Assembly: GCA_963723745.1 (NCBI GenBank)
Contig: CAVRRZ010000006.1
Coordinates: forward strand, 186,001-250,000
Direction: 5' to 3'
DNA length: 64,000 nucleotides
Source: CAVRRZ01 sp963723745
Lineage (GTDB): Bacteria > Actinomycetota > Actinomycetes > Mycobacteriales > Geodermatophilaceae
Positions 34,747-42,745 of this stretch are shown piece after piece. A program made the translations under genes and the position numbers. Every line of letters begins with the position of its first letter. The stretch's first letter is position 1. Below the pieces are notes generated by a model that was not told the origin of the DNA, did no database searches, and was given only the letters and a program-made list of their open reading frames with translations.

Positions 34747-35732
34747 GCCGGGGGCAGGCAGGCCCCGGCGGGCTGCCTGCGGTGGGCATCGACATCGGCG
34801 GCACCAAGGTGGCCGGTGGAGTCGTCGGCCCGGACGGTGCGGTGCTCGCGACCGCGCGGAGGCAGACCCCCGGCGCGTCGGTGCGCGCGACGGAGGACGC
34901 GATCGTCACCGTCGTCGAGGAGCTGAGCGCCCGGCACGGCGGCCCCATCGCGGGTGTCGGGGTGGGCGCGGCGGGCTGGTTCGACCGCGACGGCGAGACC
35001 GTGCTCTTCAGCCCGCACCTGGCCTGGCGCAACACGCCCCTGCGCGCGCACCTGCTCGCCCGGCTCCGGCGGCCGCTGTGGGTCGGCAACGACGCGGACG
35101 CCGCGGCCTGGGCCGAGTACCGGTTCGGGGCGGCCCGCGGATCGACGCCGGCCCTGATGGTCACGCTGGGCACCGGCATCGGCGGCGGCCTGATCGTCGA
35201 CGGACGCCTGCAGCGGGGTGCCCACGGGGTGGCGGGGGAGTGGGGCCACATGCGCGTCGTGCCCGACGGCCGGCTGTGCGCCTGCGGCAATCGGGGCTGC
35301 TGGGAGCAGTACGCGAGCGGCAGCGCGCTCGGCCAGACCGCGCGCGAGGTCGCGCAGCGGTCACCGGCCGCGGCGGCCGGGCTGCTGGAACGGGTGGCCG
35401 GGGACGCCGACCGACTCCGCGGGGAGGACGTCGCGCAGGCCGCCACCGAGGGGGATCCACTGGCGCTCGAGCTCGTCGCGGACGTCGGCACCTGGCTCGG
35501 TCAGGGCATCGCCGACCTCGCGGCCGTGCTCGACCCCGAGGTCGTCGTCGTCGGGGGCGGGGTGAGCGTCCTCGACGAGCTGTTGCTCGGGCCGGCCCGC
35601 AACCGCCTGGAGCGGGCGCTGCCGGGGCGGGGCTTCCGTCCCGCGCCGCGGGTGGTGTGCGCCGCGCTGGGCCCGGCGGCCGGCCTCATCGGCGCCGCCG
35701 ACCTGGCCCGGGTCACGTCCCCGCGATCCTGA
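34743..35732 (+). CDS. ROK-family sugar kinase (glucokinase-like)
   Basis: A 329-residue ROK kinase. ATP site VGIDIGGTKVAGGVV; catalytic Asp in VGNDADAAAWAEYRFG; glycine loop LGTGIGGGLIVDG; substrate and zinc motif GEWGHMRV and CACGNRGCWEQYASG (CxCGxxGCxE), which marks ROK proteins. Likely phosphorylates glucose with ATP or polyphosphate; specificity cannot be read from sequence. Last gene of the SRPBCC-ArsA-CxxC-ROK operon, whose end is the hairpin at 35730. Confidence 0.9.
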   Translation: MSRGQAGPGGLPAVGIDIGGTKVAGGVVGPDGAVLATARRQTPGASVRATEDAIVTVVEELSARHGGPIAGVGVGAAGWFDRDGETVLFSPHLAWRNTPLRAHLLARLRRPLWVGNDADAAAWAEYRFGAARGSTPALMVTLGTGIGGGLIVDGRLQRGAHGVAGEWGHMRVVPDGRLCACGNRGCWEQYASGSALGQTAREVAQRSPAAAAGLLERVAGDADRLRGEDVAQAATEGDPLALELVADVGTWLGQGIADLAAVLDPEVVVVGGGVSVLDELLLGPARNRLERALPGRGFRPAPRVVCAALGPAAGLIGAADLARVTSPRS

Positions 35733-35785
35733 CGTTCGGGAAGCGACACACCGCTGGTCACCGGCGCGTCGCTCCCCGACCGTCA
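35730..35785. terminator. Hairpin between ROK kinase and LOR/SDH gene
   Basis: 18-nt arms (35730-35747 and 35768-35785) match at 16 of 18 positions. The left arm includes the ROK stop codon. Confidence 0.7.
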
Positions 35786-35807
35786 TGGTCGTCGTCGGGT
35801 GGGGTGG

Positions 35808-37046
35808 CTACTCCGGTGCGAGCTCGCGGGCCAGCTGCTCCAGGAACAGGCCGATGTCGGTGACGATGCCCATGGCCTGCGAGCTGCCGCGGTCGGCGAG
35901 CTTGGTGACGGTGGCCGGGTTGATGTCCACCGACACCAGCGGCACCGATGCGGGCAGCAGGTTCCCGGTCGCGATCGAGTGCAGCATCGTGGCGACCATG
36001 ATCGCGAAGCCCACCCCGGGGAGCTCGGCGCGCATCGCCCGCTGACCCTCGATGACGTCGGTGTGCACGTCGGGCAGCGGTCCGTCGTCGCGGACGGAGC
36101 CGACCAGCACGAAGGGCTTGCCGGCCTGCACCATCGCGTGCATCACGCCCGAGGTGAGGACGCCGGAGTCGACGGCGCCGGCGATCGAGCCGGCGGCGCG
36201 GACGGTGTTGATGGCCCGGATGTGGTGCTCGTGCCCGTGCGGCACGCCCGAGCCCTTGGCCAGGTCGACGCCGAGCGACGTGCCGAACAACGCCGACTCG
36301 ATGTCGTGCGTGGCCAGCGCGTTGCCGGCGAACAGGACGTCGACGTAGCCCGCGCGGACGAGCCGGACCATCGCGGGCGAGGCGCCGGTGTGCACCACGG
36401 CCGGACCGGCCACCCACAGCACCCGCTTGCCGTCGGCCTTGACCTCGCGCATGCGTTCGGCGATCTGGCGGACGAGCACCGCCTGCGGTTTCTCGCTGGA
36501 CACCGCCGAACTCATGAAGCCGAAGTTCTCCTCCTCGCCGCGGGCGACCGCGGGCGGCATCTCCACGCGGACGCCGTGCGCGCCGCAGACCACGAGCTCG
36601 CCGGCCCGCACGTCGCTGACGGGCACGTTGCGGACCGACGGCCGGTCGCTGTGCTCCTCGACCACGAGTCCGCAGTCCATCTCGGCCCGGTCGACGGGCA
36701 GCCACGTCCTGTCCAGCCGGACGAAGGTGTCGAGGTTGGTGGTGGAGTAGAAGTCCTCGGGGAAGACGCCGTCCCGCGGGGCCGGCCGGGTCGTCGCGGT
36801 GCCGGGGTCGACGGCGTTGGCGCCGTGCACCTGCACGCGCATCACGATGCGCTCGAGCAGCTCGGCGTTCTCGGCGCGGACCTCGATCAGCGCGCGGGAC
36901 TCGTTCTCGTGCTCGCGGCCGAGATCCAGGCTCTCGATGCGGTAGTCCCCGCCGTACTCCAGTACGTCGTCGAGGATGCGGGCGAGGATCCCGGTGTCCA
37001 TGAGGTGGCCCGAGACGGTGACCGTGGTCGAGTGACTGGCGTTCAC
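35808..37046 (-). CDS. TIGR00300-family LOR/SDH-domain enzyme
   Basis: A 412-residue intact protein with the TIGR00300 layout: N-terminal STTVTVSGHLMDTGILARILD, the ESLDLGREHENESRALIEVRA block, and a C-terminal Rossmann-like half (WVAGPAVVHTGASPAMVRL, VLFAGNALATHDIESALFGTSLG, FVLVGSVRDDGPLP). Relatives include archaeal-type ornithine cyclodeaminases and the cyclodeaminase part of cyanobacterial AgrE/ArgZ, so ornithine-to-proline conversion with bound NAD is a fair guess. It has no counterpart at this place in M. tuberculosis. It stands alone, convergent with the ROK operon. Confidence 0.8.
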   Translation of the reverse strand: MNASHSTTVTVSGHLMDTGILARILDDVLEYGGDYRIESLDLGREHENESRALIEVRAENAELLERIVMRVQVHGANAVDPGTATTRPAPRDGVFPEDFYSTTNLDTFVRLDRTWLPVDRAEMDCGLVVEEHSDRPSVRNVPVSDVRAGELVVCGAHGVRVEMPPAVARGEEENFGFMSSAVSSEKPQAVLVRQIAERMREVKADGKRVLWVAGPAVVHTGASPAMVRLVRAGYVDVLFAGNALATHDIESALFGTSLGVDLAKGSGVPHGHEHHIRAINTVRAAGSIAGAVDSGVLTSGVMHAMVQAGKPFVLVGSVRDDGPLPDVHTDVIEGQRAMRAELPGVGFAIMVATMLHSIATGNLLPASVPLVSVDINPATVTKLADRGSSQAMGIVTDIGLFLEQLARELAPE

Positions 37047-37103
37047 GGCCGCACGGTAGAGGATGCCGGCGTCCGGGAGGGTGCTCGCCGGACTGCACGT
37101 GGA

Positions 37104-37820
37104 CTAGACGACCGCCCCGTCGTCGCCGTCGTCGACCGAACGTTCCCGCATGCGGGAGACGAGCAGGGCGGCCCCGCCGCCGATGAGCAGCACCCCGACC
37201 AGCAGCCCCAGGTCGGCGGACAACCCCAGGATCGACGGCACGCCCAGCAACAGCACGCCGGCCACGATCAGCAGGAACGCGTACAGGGACGACGGCGCCG
37301 GGGCGGGCAGCGGCGGCGCCGGTGGCGGCTCGAAGTGCTCGTCGGGCCGGTCGAGGACGTCGGGCTCGTGCGGCGGCGGGGGCGGGGCGTCGGACAGCCG
37401 CGGGACCGAGGAGTCGGCCACGCGGCCGTTCTCGGCCTCGAACGCCGCCACGATCCGGGCCCACTCGGCGTCCTCGTCCAGCTTCCCGTCGGCGGTCCGG
37501 CCGCCGTCCGGGCGGACGTCGGCCCCGTCGGGCGCGGGCCCGCGCGCGTGTCCGTCGGCGCGCTCGTCGGCGTGCTCGCCGACCAGCGTGCCCGCCTCGG
37601 CCCGGCGAGCCCGGTCGACGAAGAGCCGGTCCGACGGCGGGCTGGGTAGGAACACCGTGCGCGTGTACGGGCCGACGTCCGCCGCGGGCTCGAGGTAGGC
37701 GGCGATCCCCGCCGCCTCGAGCACGTCCAGGAGGTGCTCGCCCACCCGGGGGTCGACGTCGCGGAGGGGGAACCAGAGCACGGCGTCGAGGCCGTTGGAG
37801 CGCCGGCCCCGCGCGGTCAT
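37104..37820 (-). CDS. Actinobacterial membrane protein, DUF308-like C-terminus
   Basis: A 238-residue protein. The N-terminal about 60 residues (VLWFPLRDVDPRVGEHLLDVLEAAGIAAYLEPAADVGPYTRTVFL) look like a small ligand or SPOR-like fold. A long Asp/Pro-rich linker follows, then two membrane helices (LYAFLLIVAGVLLLGVPSILGLS and LGLLVGVLLIGGGAALLVSRM) and an acidic tail. Coupled by 4 bp to the upstream esterase gene. Role unknown. Confidence 0.7.
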   Translation of the reverse strand: MTARGRRSNGLDAVLWFPLRDVDPRVGEHLLDVLEAAGIAAYLEPAADVGPYTRTVFLPSPPSDRLFVDRARRAEAGTLVGEHADERADGHARGPAPDGADVRPDGGRTADGKLDEDAEWARIVAAFEAENGRVADSSVPRLSDAPPPPPHEPDVLDRPDEHFEPPPAPPLPAPAPSSLYAFLLIVAGVLLLGVPSILGLSADLGLLVGVLLIGGGAALLVSRMRERSVDDGDDGAVV

Positions 37821-38632
37821 CGCTGCTCCGCCGCGGGACGGTCGCGGATCCGCTCGCGGATCCACTCGGCGGACCGCGCGAAGATCGTCGGGGCGTCGTT
37901 GTCCAGCGTGGCGACGTGGTAGCTGTTCTCGAGCACCACGTGGGTGGTGTCGGTGCTGGCGACGCCCGAGAGCAGGATCGTCGAGTTGACCGGCTCGACG
38001 ACGTGGTCCTCGGCGCTGGTGAACACCAGCAGCGGCGCGGAGAGCCGGCCGAGGTCGGCGCGGGTCACCGCCCACAGGGCGCGCAGCTGCATCATCGCCC
38101 GGGTGGGCAGCTTGTCGTAGGCCAGCTCGGTGATGCCGGCCTTCTTGATGTCGCTGGCGATCGGTGCCCAGCTCGGCGTCAGGCGGGCGATCAGGGGCAC
38201 CAGCTTGGCGTCCATGCGCCGGGTGAGCAGCGACGGGTTGACCAGCACCACACCGGCGACGTCGTCCGGGCGGGTCTCGGCGAGCCGGGTGGCCAGGGTT
38301 CCGCCCATCGACAGCCCCGCGACGAAGACGCGGTCGCACTCGCCGGCGAGCTCGTCGAAGGCCGACGAGACCGCCGCGGTCCACTGGTCGGCGCTGCTTG
38401 CGTTGCAGTCCTGCCAGCGTGTGCCGTGGCCCGGCAGCAGGGGGCAGGACACGGTGAAGCCCTCCGCCGCGAGGTGCTCGCCCCACGGGCGCAGGCTCAT
38501 CGGCGTCCCGGTGAAGCCGTGCACCAGCAGCACGCCGGTCCGCGCCTCGGGGCCGGCCCCTGACGCACCGCCGCCGGAGAAGGTGAACGGTTCGGCGCCG
38601 GGCAGGATCGCGGCGGCGTCGGGGTGGGACAC
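37817..38632 (-). CDS. Alpha/beta hydrolase (Est30-like carboxylesterase/monoacylglycerol lipase)
   Basis: A 271-residue serine hydrolase. Oxyanion segment LLVHGFTGTPMSLRPWGE, nucleophile GLSMGGTLA, acid in TSAEDHVVEP and base in ENSYHVATLDND give the complete Ser-Asp-His triad of the Est30 type. Likely hydrolyses short or medium acyl esters in the cytosol. GTG 38632 is the first in-frame start next to sequence conserved in the family. The next gene, a membrane protein, is translationally coupled. Divergent from plsC, an acyltransferase. Confidence 0.88.
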   Translation of the reverse strand: MSHPDAAAILPGAEPFTFSGGGASGAGPEARTGVLLVHGFTGTPMSLRPWGEHLAAEGFTVSCPLLPGHGTRWQDCNASSADQWTAAVSSAFDELAGECDRVFVAGLSMGGTLATRLAETRPDDVAGVVLVNPSLLTRRMDAKLVPLIARLTPSWAPIASDIKKAGITELAYDKLPTRAMMQLRALWAVTRADLGRLSAPLLVFTSAEDHVVEPVNSTILLSGVASTDTTHVVLENSYHVATLDNDAPTIFARSAEWIRERIRDRPAAEQR

Positions 38633-38761
38633 GGGGCCTCCTCGGCATCCGGTGGCAGCTGCCGACCGGGTGGACGGCGACGGGGTGGGATGACCCACAC
38701 GGATCGCATGGATTGTCCATCGGCCGTCGGGCTCCCTAGTCTGGCAGCTCACGAGGGAGGC

Positions 38762-39523
38762 GTGTTGTTCTACTGGTTCCTCAAGTTCGTCGCGATCGGG
38801 CCGATCGTCCGTGTGCTGTTCCGGCCACGAGCCGAGGGCACTGCGAACGTGCCGGCCACGGGTTCGGCGATCCTCGCGAGCAACCACCTGTCCGCGGCCG
38901 ACTGGATCTTCATGCCGCTGTTGCTGCGGCGGCGGGTGACCTTTCTCGCCAAGGCCGAGTACTTCACCGGCACCGGCGTGAAGGGTTTCCTGCAGCGCGC
39001 CTTCTTCTCGGGGGCCGGGCAGGTGCCGATCGACCGGTCCAGCGCCTCGGCGGCCGAGGACGCGATCCAGACCGGGCTGCGGATCCTGCGTGAGGGCAAG
39101 CTGCTGGGCATCTATCCCGAGGGCACCCGGTCGCCCGACGGCCGGCTGTTCCGCGGCAAGAACGGGGTGGCCCGCATGGCGCTGGAGACCGGCGCCCCCG
39201 TCATCCCGGTCGCGATGGTCTACCGGAAGAAGAAGCTGCCGTTCGGCAGGAGCATCACCCGCGTGACCGTCCGCTTCGGCCGGCCGCTGGACTTCTCCCG
39301 CTACGACGGCCTGGCCGGCGACCGGTTCGTCGAGCGGTCGATCACCGACGAGATCATGTACGAGATCATGGAGCTGTCGGGCCAGGAGTACGTCGACGTC
39401 TACGGGGCGACCGTGAAGAAGTCGATGGACGCCACCGGGGCCAGCGCCGTGGAGGTGCTCGGCTCGATGCAGCCGCCGGCCGCCGAGGCGGCCGAGCGGG
39501 CCCCCACCACCCTCGCCGGCTGA
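38762..39523 (+). CDS. 1-acylglycerol-3-phosphate acyltransferase family (PlsC)
   Basis: About 253 residues. Motif I NHLSAADW (H-x4-D), the FFSGAGQVPIDRS block, motif III IYPEGTRSPDGRLFRGKNGVA, and APVIPVAMVY are all present. Acylates a lysophospholipid or related acceptor with acyl-CoA at the membrane. Homologue of Rv2182c. The start is either GTG 38762 or TTG 38765; GAGGGAGG sits directly before, giving better spacing to the second. Confidence 0.88.
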   Translation: MLFYWFLKFVAIGPIVRVLFRPRAEGTANVPATGSAILASNHLSAADWIFMPLLLRRRVTFLAKAEYFTGTGVKGFLQRAFFSGAGQVPIDRSSASAAEDAIQTGLRILREGKLLGIYPEGTRSPDGRLFRGKNGVARMALETGAPVIPVAMVYRKKKLPFGRSITRVTVRFGRPLDFSRYDGLAGDRFVERSITDEIMYEIMELSGQEYVDVYGATVKKSMDATGASAVEVLGSMQPPAAEAAERAPTTLAG

Positions 39524-39574
39524 GAAGTCTCCCTCCTCGCACGCTCGGGGTGGTGGCCTGGAGGGAGCCGTCTC
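39522..39574. terminator. Imperfect hairpin between plsC and tetR
   Basis: 15-nt arms (39522-39536 and 39560-39574) match at 13 of 15 positions. The right arm overlaps the TetR gene's stop codon. Confidence 0.55.
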
Positions 39575-40172
39575 ATCGGGCCACCAGGAGGTCGAGGACG
39601 GCGGTGAGCAGCCGGAGCAGCTCGGGTCGCGGCATCGTGGGCTCCTGCACCCACTGGCCCACGAGCGTCTCGATGAAGGCGAACCACGAGCGCACGAGCT
39701 GGCGGCGGACGACGTCGTCGGGCAGGTCCAGCGCGGTGAGGGCCACCTCGACCAGGCGCTCGCGGGTGTCCTCGTAGACCTCGGCGACCCAGGGATCACC
39801 GCCCGACGCGCCCCGGACGAACGCCAGGTGCGACTCGCGGAAGGTCTCGACCCAGCCGACGTAGCGGTCCAGCATGCCGGCCACCTGATCGGGACCGAGC
39901 TCGCCTGACTCGGGCACCAGGTGGTCGAGCAACAGGTCGGCCGCCGCGCGGGTGACGGCGGTGTAGTAGTCCCGCTTGGTCGCGAAGTAGTGGAACAGCA
40001 GGCTGCGGCTGATGCTGGCCCGGCGCGCCACCTCGTCGATGGTCAGCTCCTGCACCGGGGTGGTGGGCAGGAGCTCCAGGCCGATCGCGACCAGCTGAGC
40101 CCGCCGGTCGCCGGCCGAGCGCCGGAGCCGGGGTGTGCCGGGCGCCACGCCCGCCGGCCTGCCGCTGGTCAC
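39573..40172 (-). CDS. TetR-family transcriptional regulator
   Basis: A 199-residue regulator. The HTH is ELTIDEVARRASISRSLLFHYFATKRDYYTAV in two pieces, a classic TetR recognition helix, after which the ligand-binding domain runs to the end. Third gene of the monooxygenase-hydrolase-TetR operon, with its start overlapping the hydrolase stop by 4 bp. By position it probably represses its own operon and the divergent SDR gene through the paired palindromes at 42670 and 42701. The inducer is unknown, perhaps a ketone or ester. Confidence 0.9.
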   Translation of the reverse strand: MTSGRPAGVAPGTPRLRRSAGDRRAQLVAIGLELLPTTPVQELTIDEVARRASISRSLLFHYFATKRDYYTAVTRAAADLLLDHLVPESGELGPDQVAGMLDRYVGWVETFRESHLAFVRGASGGDPWVAEVYEDTRERLVEVALTALDLPDDVVRRQLVRSWFAFIETLVGQWVQEPTMPRPELLRLLTAVLDLLVAR

Positions 40173-41098
40173 GCCGCGGCCCGCTCGGCCACCGCCGATG
40201 ACACCAGACGTCCCAGCGCTTCGGCCAACTCGCGCGGGCGCTCCTGCGGCAGCATGTGGCCGGTGCGCGGCAGCACGTGCAGCGCGGCGTCCGGCAGCGC
40301 CTCGGCCAGCCGCTCGCTGTGCCGCACCGGGGTCAGCTTGTCGGTGTCGCCGACCAGGATCTCCACCGGCACCCGCGACAGCGCCGCGAGCTCGGCGGCC
40401 TTGTCGTGGTCGCCGAGCGCAGGCAGGAACACCACGAAGGAGCGGACCGTCGACGCGTGCATGATCTCGGCGCCCGCCCGCACCATCGCGTCGTCGGCGT
40501 CCGCGCCGTAGAGCAGCGTGCGCACCATCGCACGGTGCCGCGGGTGCGCCGGTGGCACCAGCCGGCGCACTCGCTCGATGAACCTCGCCCCCGCCAGGGC
40601 GGCGTCGAGCATGCCCGGGGTCAGCCGGGCCCATTGGCCGGCGGGGGAGCGCGGGTCGGCGGCCAGGTCGCCCGCGGACGTCGACACCAGCGCTGCACCG
40701 CGCACGCGGTCGCCGAACAGCTCGGGGTGGGCCGCGGCCAGGCACATGATCGTCATGCCGCCCATCGAGTGGCCGGCCAGGACGACCGGCCCCTCGGGGG
40801 CGAGCTGGCCGAGGACGGCAGCGAGGTCGTCGCCGAGCCGGTCGAGCGAGATGTCGGCGGTGCCCCACATCGACCGCCCGTGTCCGCGCTGGTCGTAGCG
40901 GACCAGGCGCAGCTCGCCCGCGGCCGCACGGGGCGCGAGCAGGGTGGCGACGTCGTCCCACACCGCCTGCGCCAGCGTCCAGCCGTGGGCGAGGACCACG
41001 GTGACCGGGGCGTCGTCCGGTCCGTCGACGGTGGCGTGCAGCAGCGCGCCGTCCGGCGTCCGGACGGCGGCGACGCGGTGCAGGACCGGCGTGCTCAC
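40169..41098 (-). CDS. Alpha/beta hydrolase, esterase-like
   Basis: A 309-residue protein with HGWTLAQAVWDDV (oxyanion), RYDQRGHGRS, nucleophile AGHSMGGMTIM, acid in VGDTDKLTPV and base in RTGHMLPQERP. Overlaps the monooxygenase stop and the TetR start by 4 bp each. Next to a Baeyer-Villiger monooxygenase, it is the natural candidate to open the ester or lactone that enzyme would make (inference). Confidence 0.88.
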   Translation of the reverse strand: MSTPVLHRVAAVRTPDGALLHATVDGPDDAPVTVVLAHGWTLAQAVWDDVATLLAPRAAAGELRLVRYDQRGHGRSMWGTADISLDRLGDDLAAVLGQLAPEGPVVLAGHSMGGMTIMCLAAAHPELFGDRVRGAALVSTSAGDLAADPRSPAGQWARLTPGMLDAALAGARFIERVRRLVPPAHPRHRAMVRTLLYGADADDAMVRAGAEIMHASTVRSFVVFLPALGDHDKAAELAALSRVPVEILVGDTDKLTPVRHSERLAEALPDAALHVLPRTGHMLPQERPRELAEALGRLVSSAVAERAAA

Positions 41099-42633
41099 GC
41101 GGCTCCCTCCCGGGCGCGGTCGCCGGCGGGGACGCCGACGTAGTTCTCGCGGTCGAACACCGACGTCAGCTTGCGGAACCGGAAGGTGAAGTCCGGCCAC
41201 AGCGTGGTGTTGTGCCCGTGCCGGTCGAGGTACCAGCTGGCGCAGCCGCCGGCCAGCCACACCGTGCCCTGCGACTTGCGGGCGATCAGCTCGCGATAGG
41301 CCTGCTGTGCGGCCTCCGTGGTCTCGAGCACCTCGAGATCCTCGGTGTCCATGGCGTCCAGTGCTCGCTCGACGTAGGCCACCTGCGACTCGATCATGTA
41401 CACCATCGAGGTGTGGCCCACCCCGACGTTGGGTCCGACCAGCAGGAACAGGTTCGGGAAGCCGGCGACGGTGCTGCTGCGGTTGCACACCATGCCCTTC
41501 TCCCATACGTCGGCCAGGGTGCGCCCGTCGCGGCCCGCGATCTTCTCGGCGATCGGCAGGTCGGTGACGTGGAAGCCGGTGGCCAGCACGATGGTGTCGG
41601 TGGGCCGCTCGACCCCGTCGCGGGTGACGATCGAGCGTGGCCGCACATCCTGGATGCCGGCCGTGACCAGCTCGGCGTTGGGCGCGGCGACCCCCCGGTA
41701 GTAGTCGTTGCTGATCAGGATCCGCTTGCAGCCGATCGTGTAGTCCGGCGTGAGCGCGGCGCGCAGCTTCGGGTCGCGCACCTGCCGGTGCAGGTGGGCT
41801 CGGGCGAGCTTCTCGACCGGATTGAGGAGGCGGCGCTGCTTGGCCATGCCGATGACCAGGAACTCGCGGGACGTGTAGAGCAGGCCGCGGATCGCCTTCT
41901 GCAGCGGAGGCGCGACCCGGTAGAGCCGGCGCAGCCAGCCCTTGGTCGGCCGGTCGGTGCGGGGCACGATCCACGGCGCGGTCCGCTGGTAGACGCTGAT
42001 CGAGCCGACCACGGGCTGGATCGCCGGGACGATCTGGATCGCCGAGGCGCCGGTGCCGATGACGGCGACCGCCTCCCCGCTCAGGTCGTGGGTGCCGTCC
42101 CAGCGGGCGGAGTGCATGACCGTGCCCTCGAAGGACTCCAGGCCCGCGATCTCGGGGTAGGTCGGGTCGGCCAGCGCGCCGGCGGCGGAGATCAGCACCT
42201 GCGCCCGGACCTCGCCGGCCGTCGTCCGGACCTGCCACCGCCGGGCCGCGTCGTCCCATCGGGCCGACGTCACGTCGGCACCGAAGACGACGTGCCGGCG
42301 GACGTCGAAACGGTCGGCGACGCCCTGCAGGTAGGCCTGGATCTCGGGCTGCCCGGAGTAGGAGCGCGGCCAGTCCGGGTTCATCGCGAACGAGAACGAG
42401 TAGAGGTTGGACTGCACGTCGCAGGCAGCGCCCGGATAGGTGTTGTCCCGCCAGGTCCCGCCGACGTCATCGGCGCGCTCCAGGACGACGAAGTCGGTCT
42501 CGCCGCGTCTGCGCAGGGCGATGGCCATGCCGAGGCCGGCGAAGCCGGAACCGATGATCGCGACCCGGACCTCGCGCACACCACCTCCGTCGCGCGGCTG
42601 CGGGGCGGGTCTCGTCTCGAGCGTGCTGGTCAC
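41095..42633 (-). CDS. Flavin monooxygenase, Baeyer-Villiger type
   Basis: A 512-residue FAD/NADPH enzyme. FAD motif IIGSGFAGLGMAIALRR, the Baeyer-Villiger fingerprint FEGTVMHSARWD (FxGxxxHxxxWD), and the second Rossmann site AVIGTGASAIQIVPAI. It should insert oxygen next to a carbonyl to make an ester or lactone, or oxidise a heteroatom. First gene of the monooxygenase-hydrolase-TetR operon. Similar clusters (for example mymA of M. tuberculosis) act on lipids or xenobiotic ketones. GTG start; the two operators lie 37-80 bp upstream. Confidence 0.9.
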   Translation of the reverse strand: MTSTLETRPAPQPRDGGGVREVRVAIIGSGFAGLGMAIALRRRGETDFVVLERADDVGGTWRDNTYPGAACDVQSNLYSFSFAMNPDWPRSYSGQPEIQAYLQGVADRFDVRRHVVFGADVTSARWDDAARRWQVRTTAGEVRAQVLISAAGALADPTYPEIAGLESFEGTVMHSARWDGTHDLSGEAVAVIGTGASAIQIVPAIQPVVGSISVYQRTAPWIVPRTDRPTKGWLRRLYRVAPPLQKAIRGLLYTSREFLVIGMAKQRRLLNPVEKLARAHLHRQVRDPKLRAALTPDYTIGCKRILISNDYYRGVAAPNAELVTAGIQDVRPRSIVTRDGVERPTDTIVLATGFHVTDLPIAEKIAGRDGRTLADVWEKGMVCNRSSTVAGFPNLFLLVGPNVGVGHTSMVYMIESQVAYVERALDAMDTEDLEVLETTEAAQQAYRELIARKSQGTVWLAGGCASWYLDRHGHNTTLWPDFTFRFRKLTSVFDRENYVGVPAGDRAREGAA

Positions 42634-42669
42634 CGATCGGCTCCTTCGCGGATGGTTCGTCCGGCTTGC

Positions 42670-42713
42670 TGAGCAACGCTCAACACGCTACAACGGTTAC
42701 TGAGCAGTGCTCA
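42670..42713. promoter_or_regulatory. Twin TetR-type operators in the divergent promoter region
   Basis: Two 13-bp palindromes of the form TGAGCNNNGCTCA (42670-42682 and 42701-42713) lie 31 bp apart between the divergent monooxygenase (start 42633) and SDR (start 42746) genes. Both are followed by ACAC or AACAC. A TACAAC at 42689-42694 could be a -10 for the SDR gene. The short spacer, symmetry and nearby TetR gene make these its likely sites. Confidence 0.72.
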
Positions 42714-42745
42714 ACACGAGCGCGGAGACCGAGGAGCGAGGCCCG

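Noticed and set aside
39573..42713. Calling the monooxygenase cluster the mymA operon
   Set aside because: The regulator is TetR, not the AraC-type VirS, and the adenylate-forming and other mymA genes are absent.
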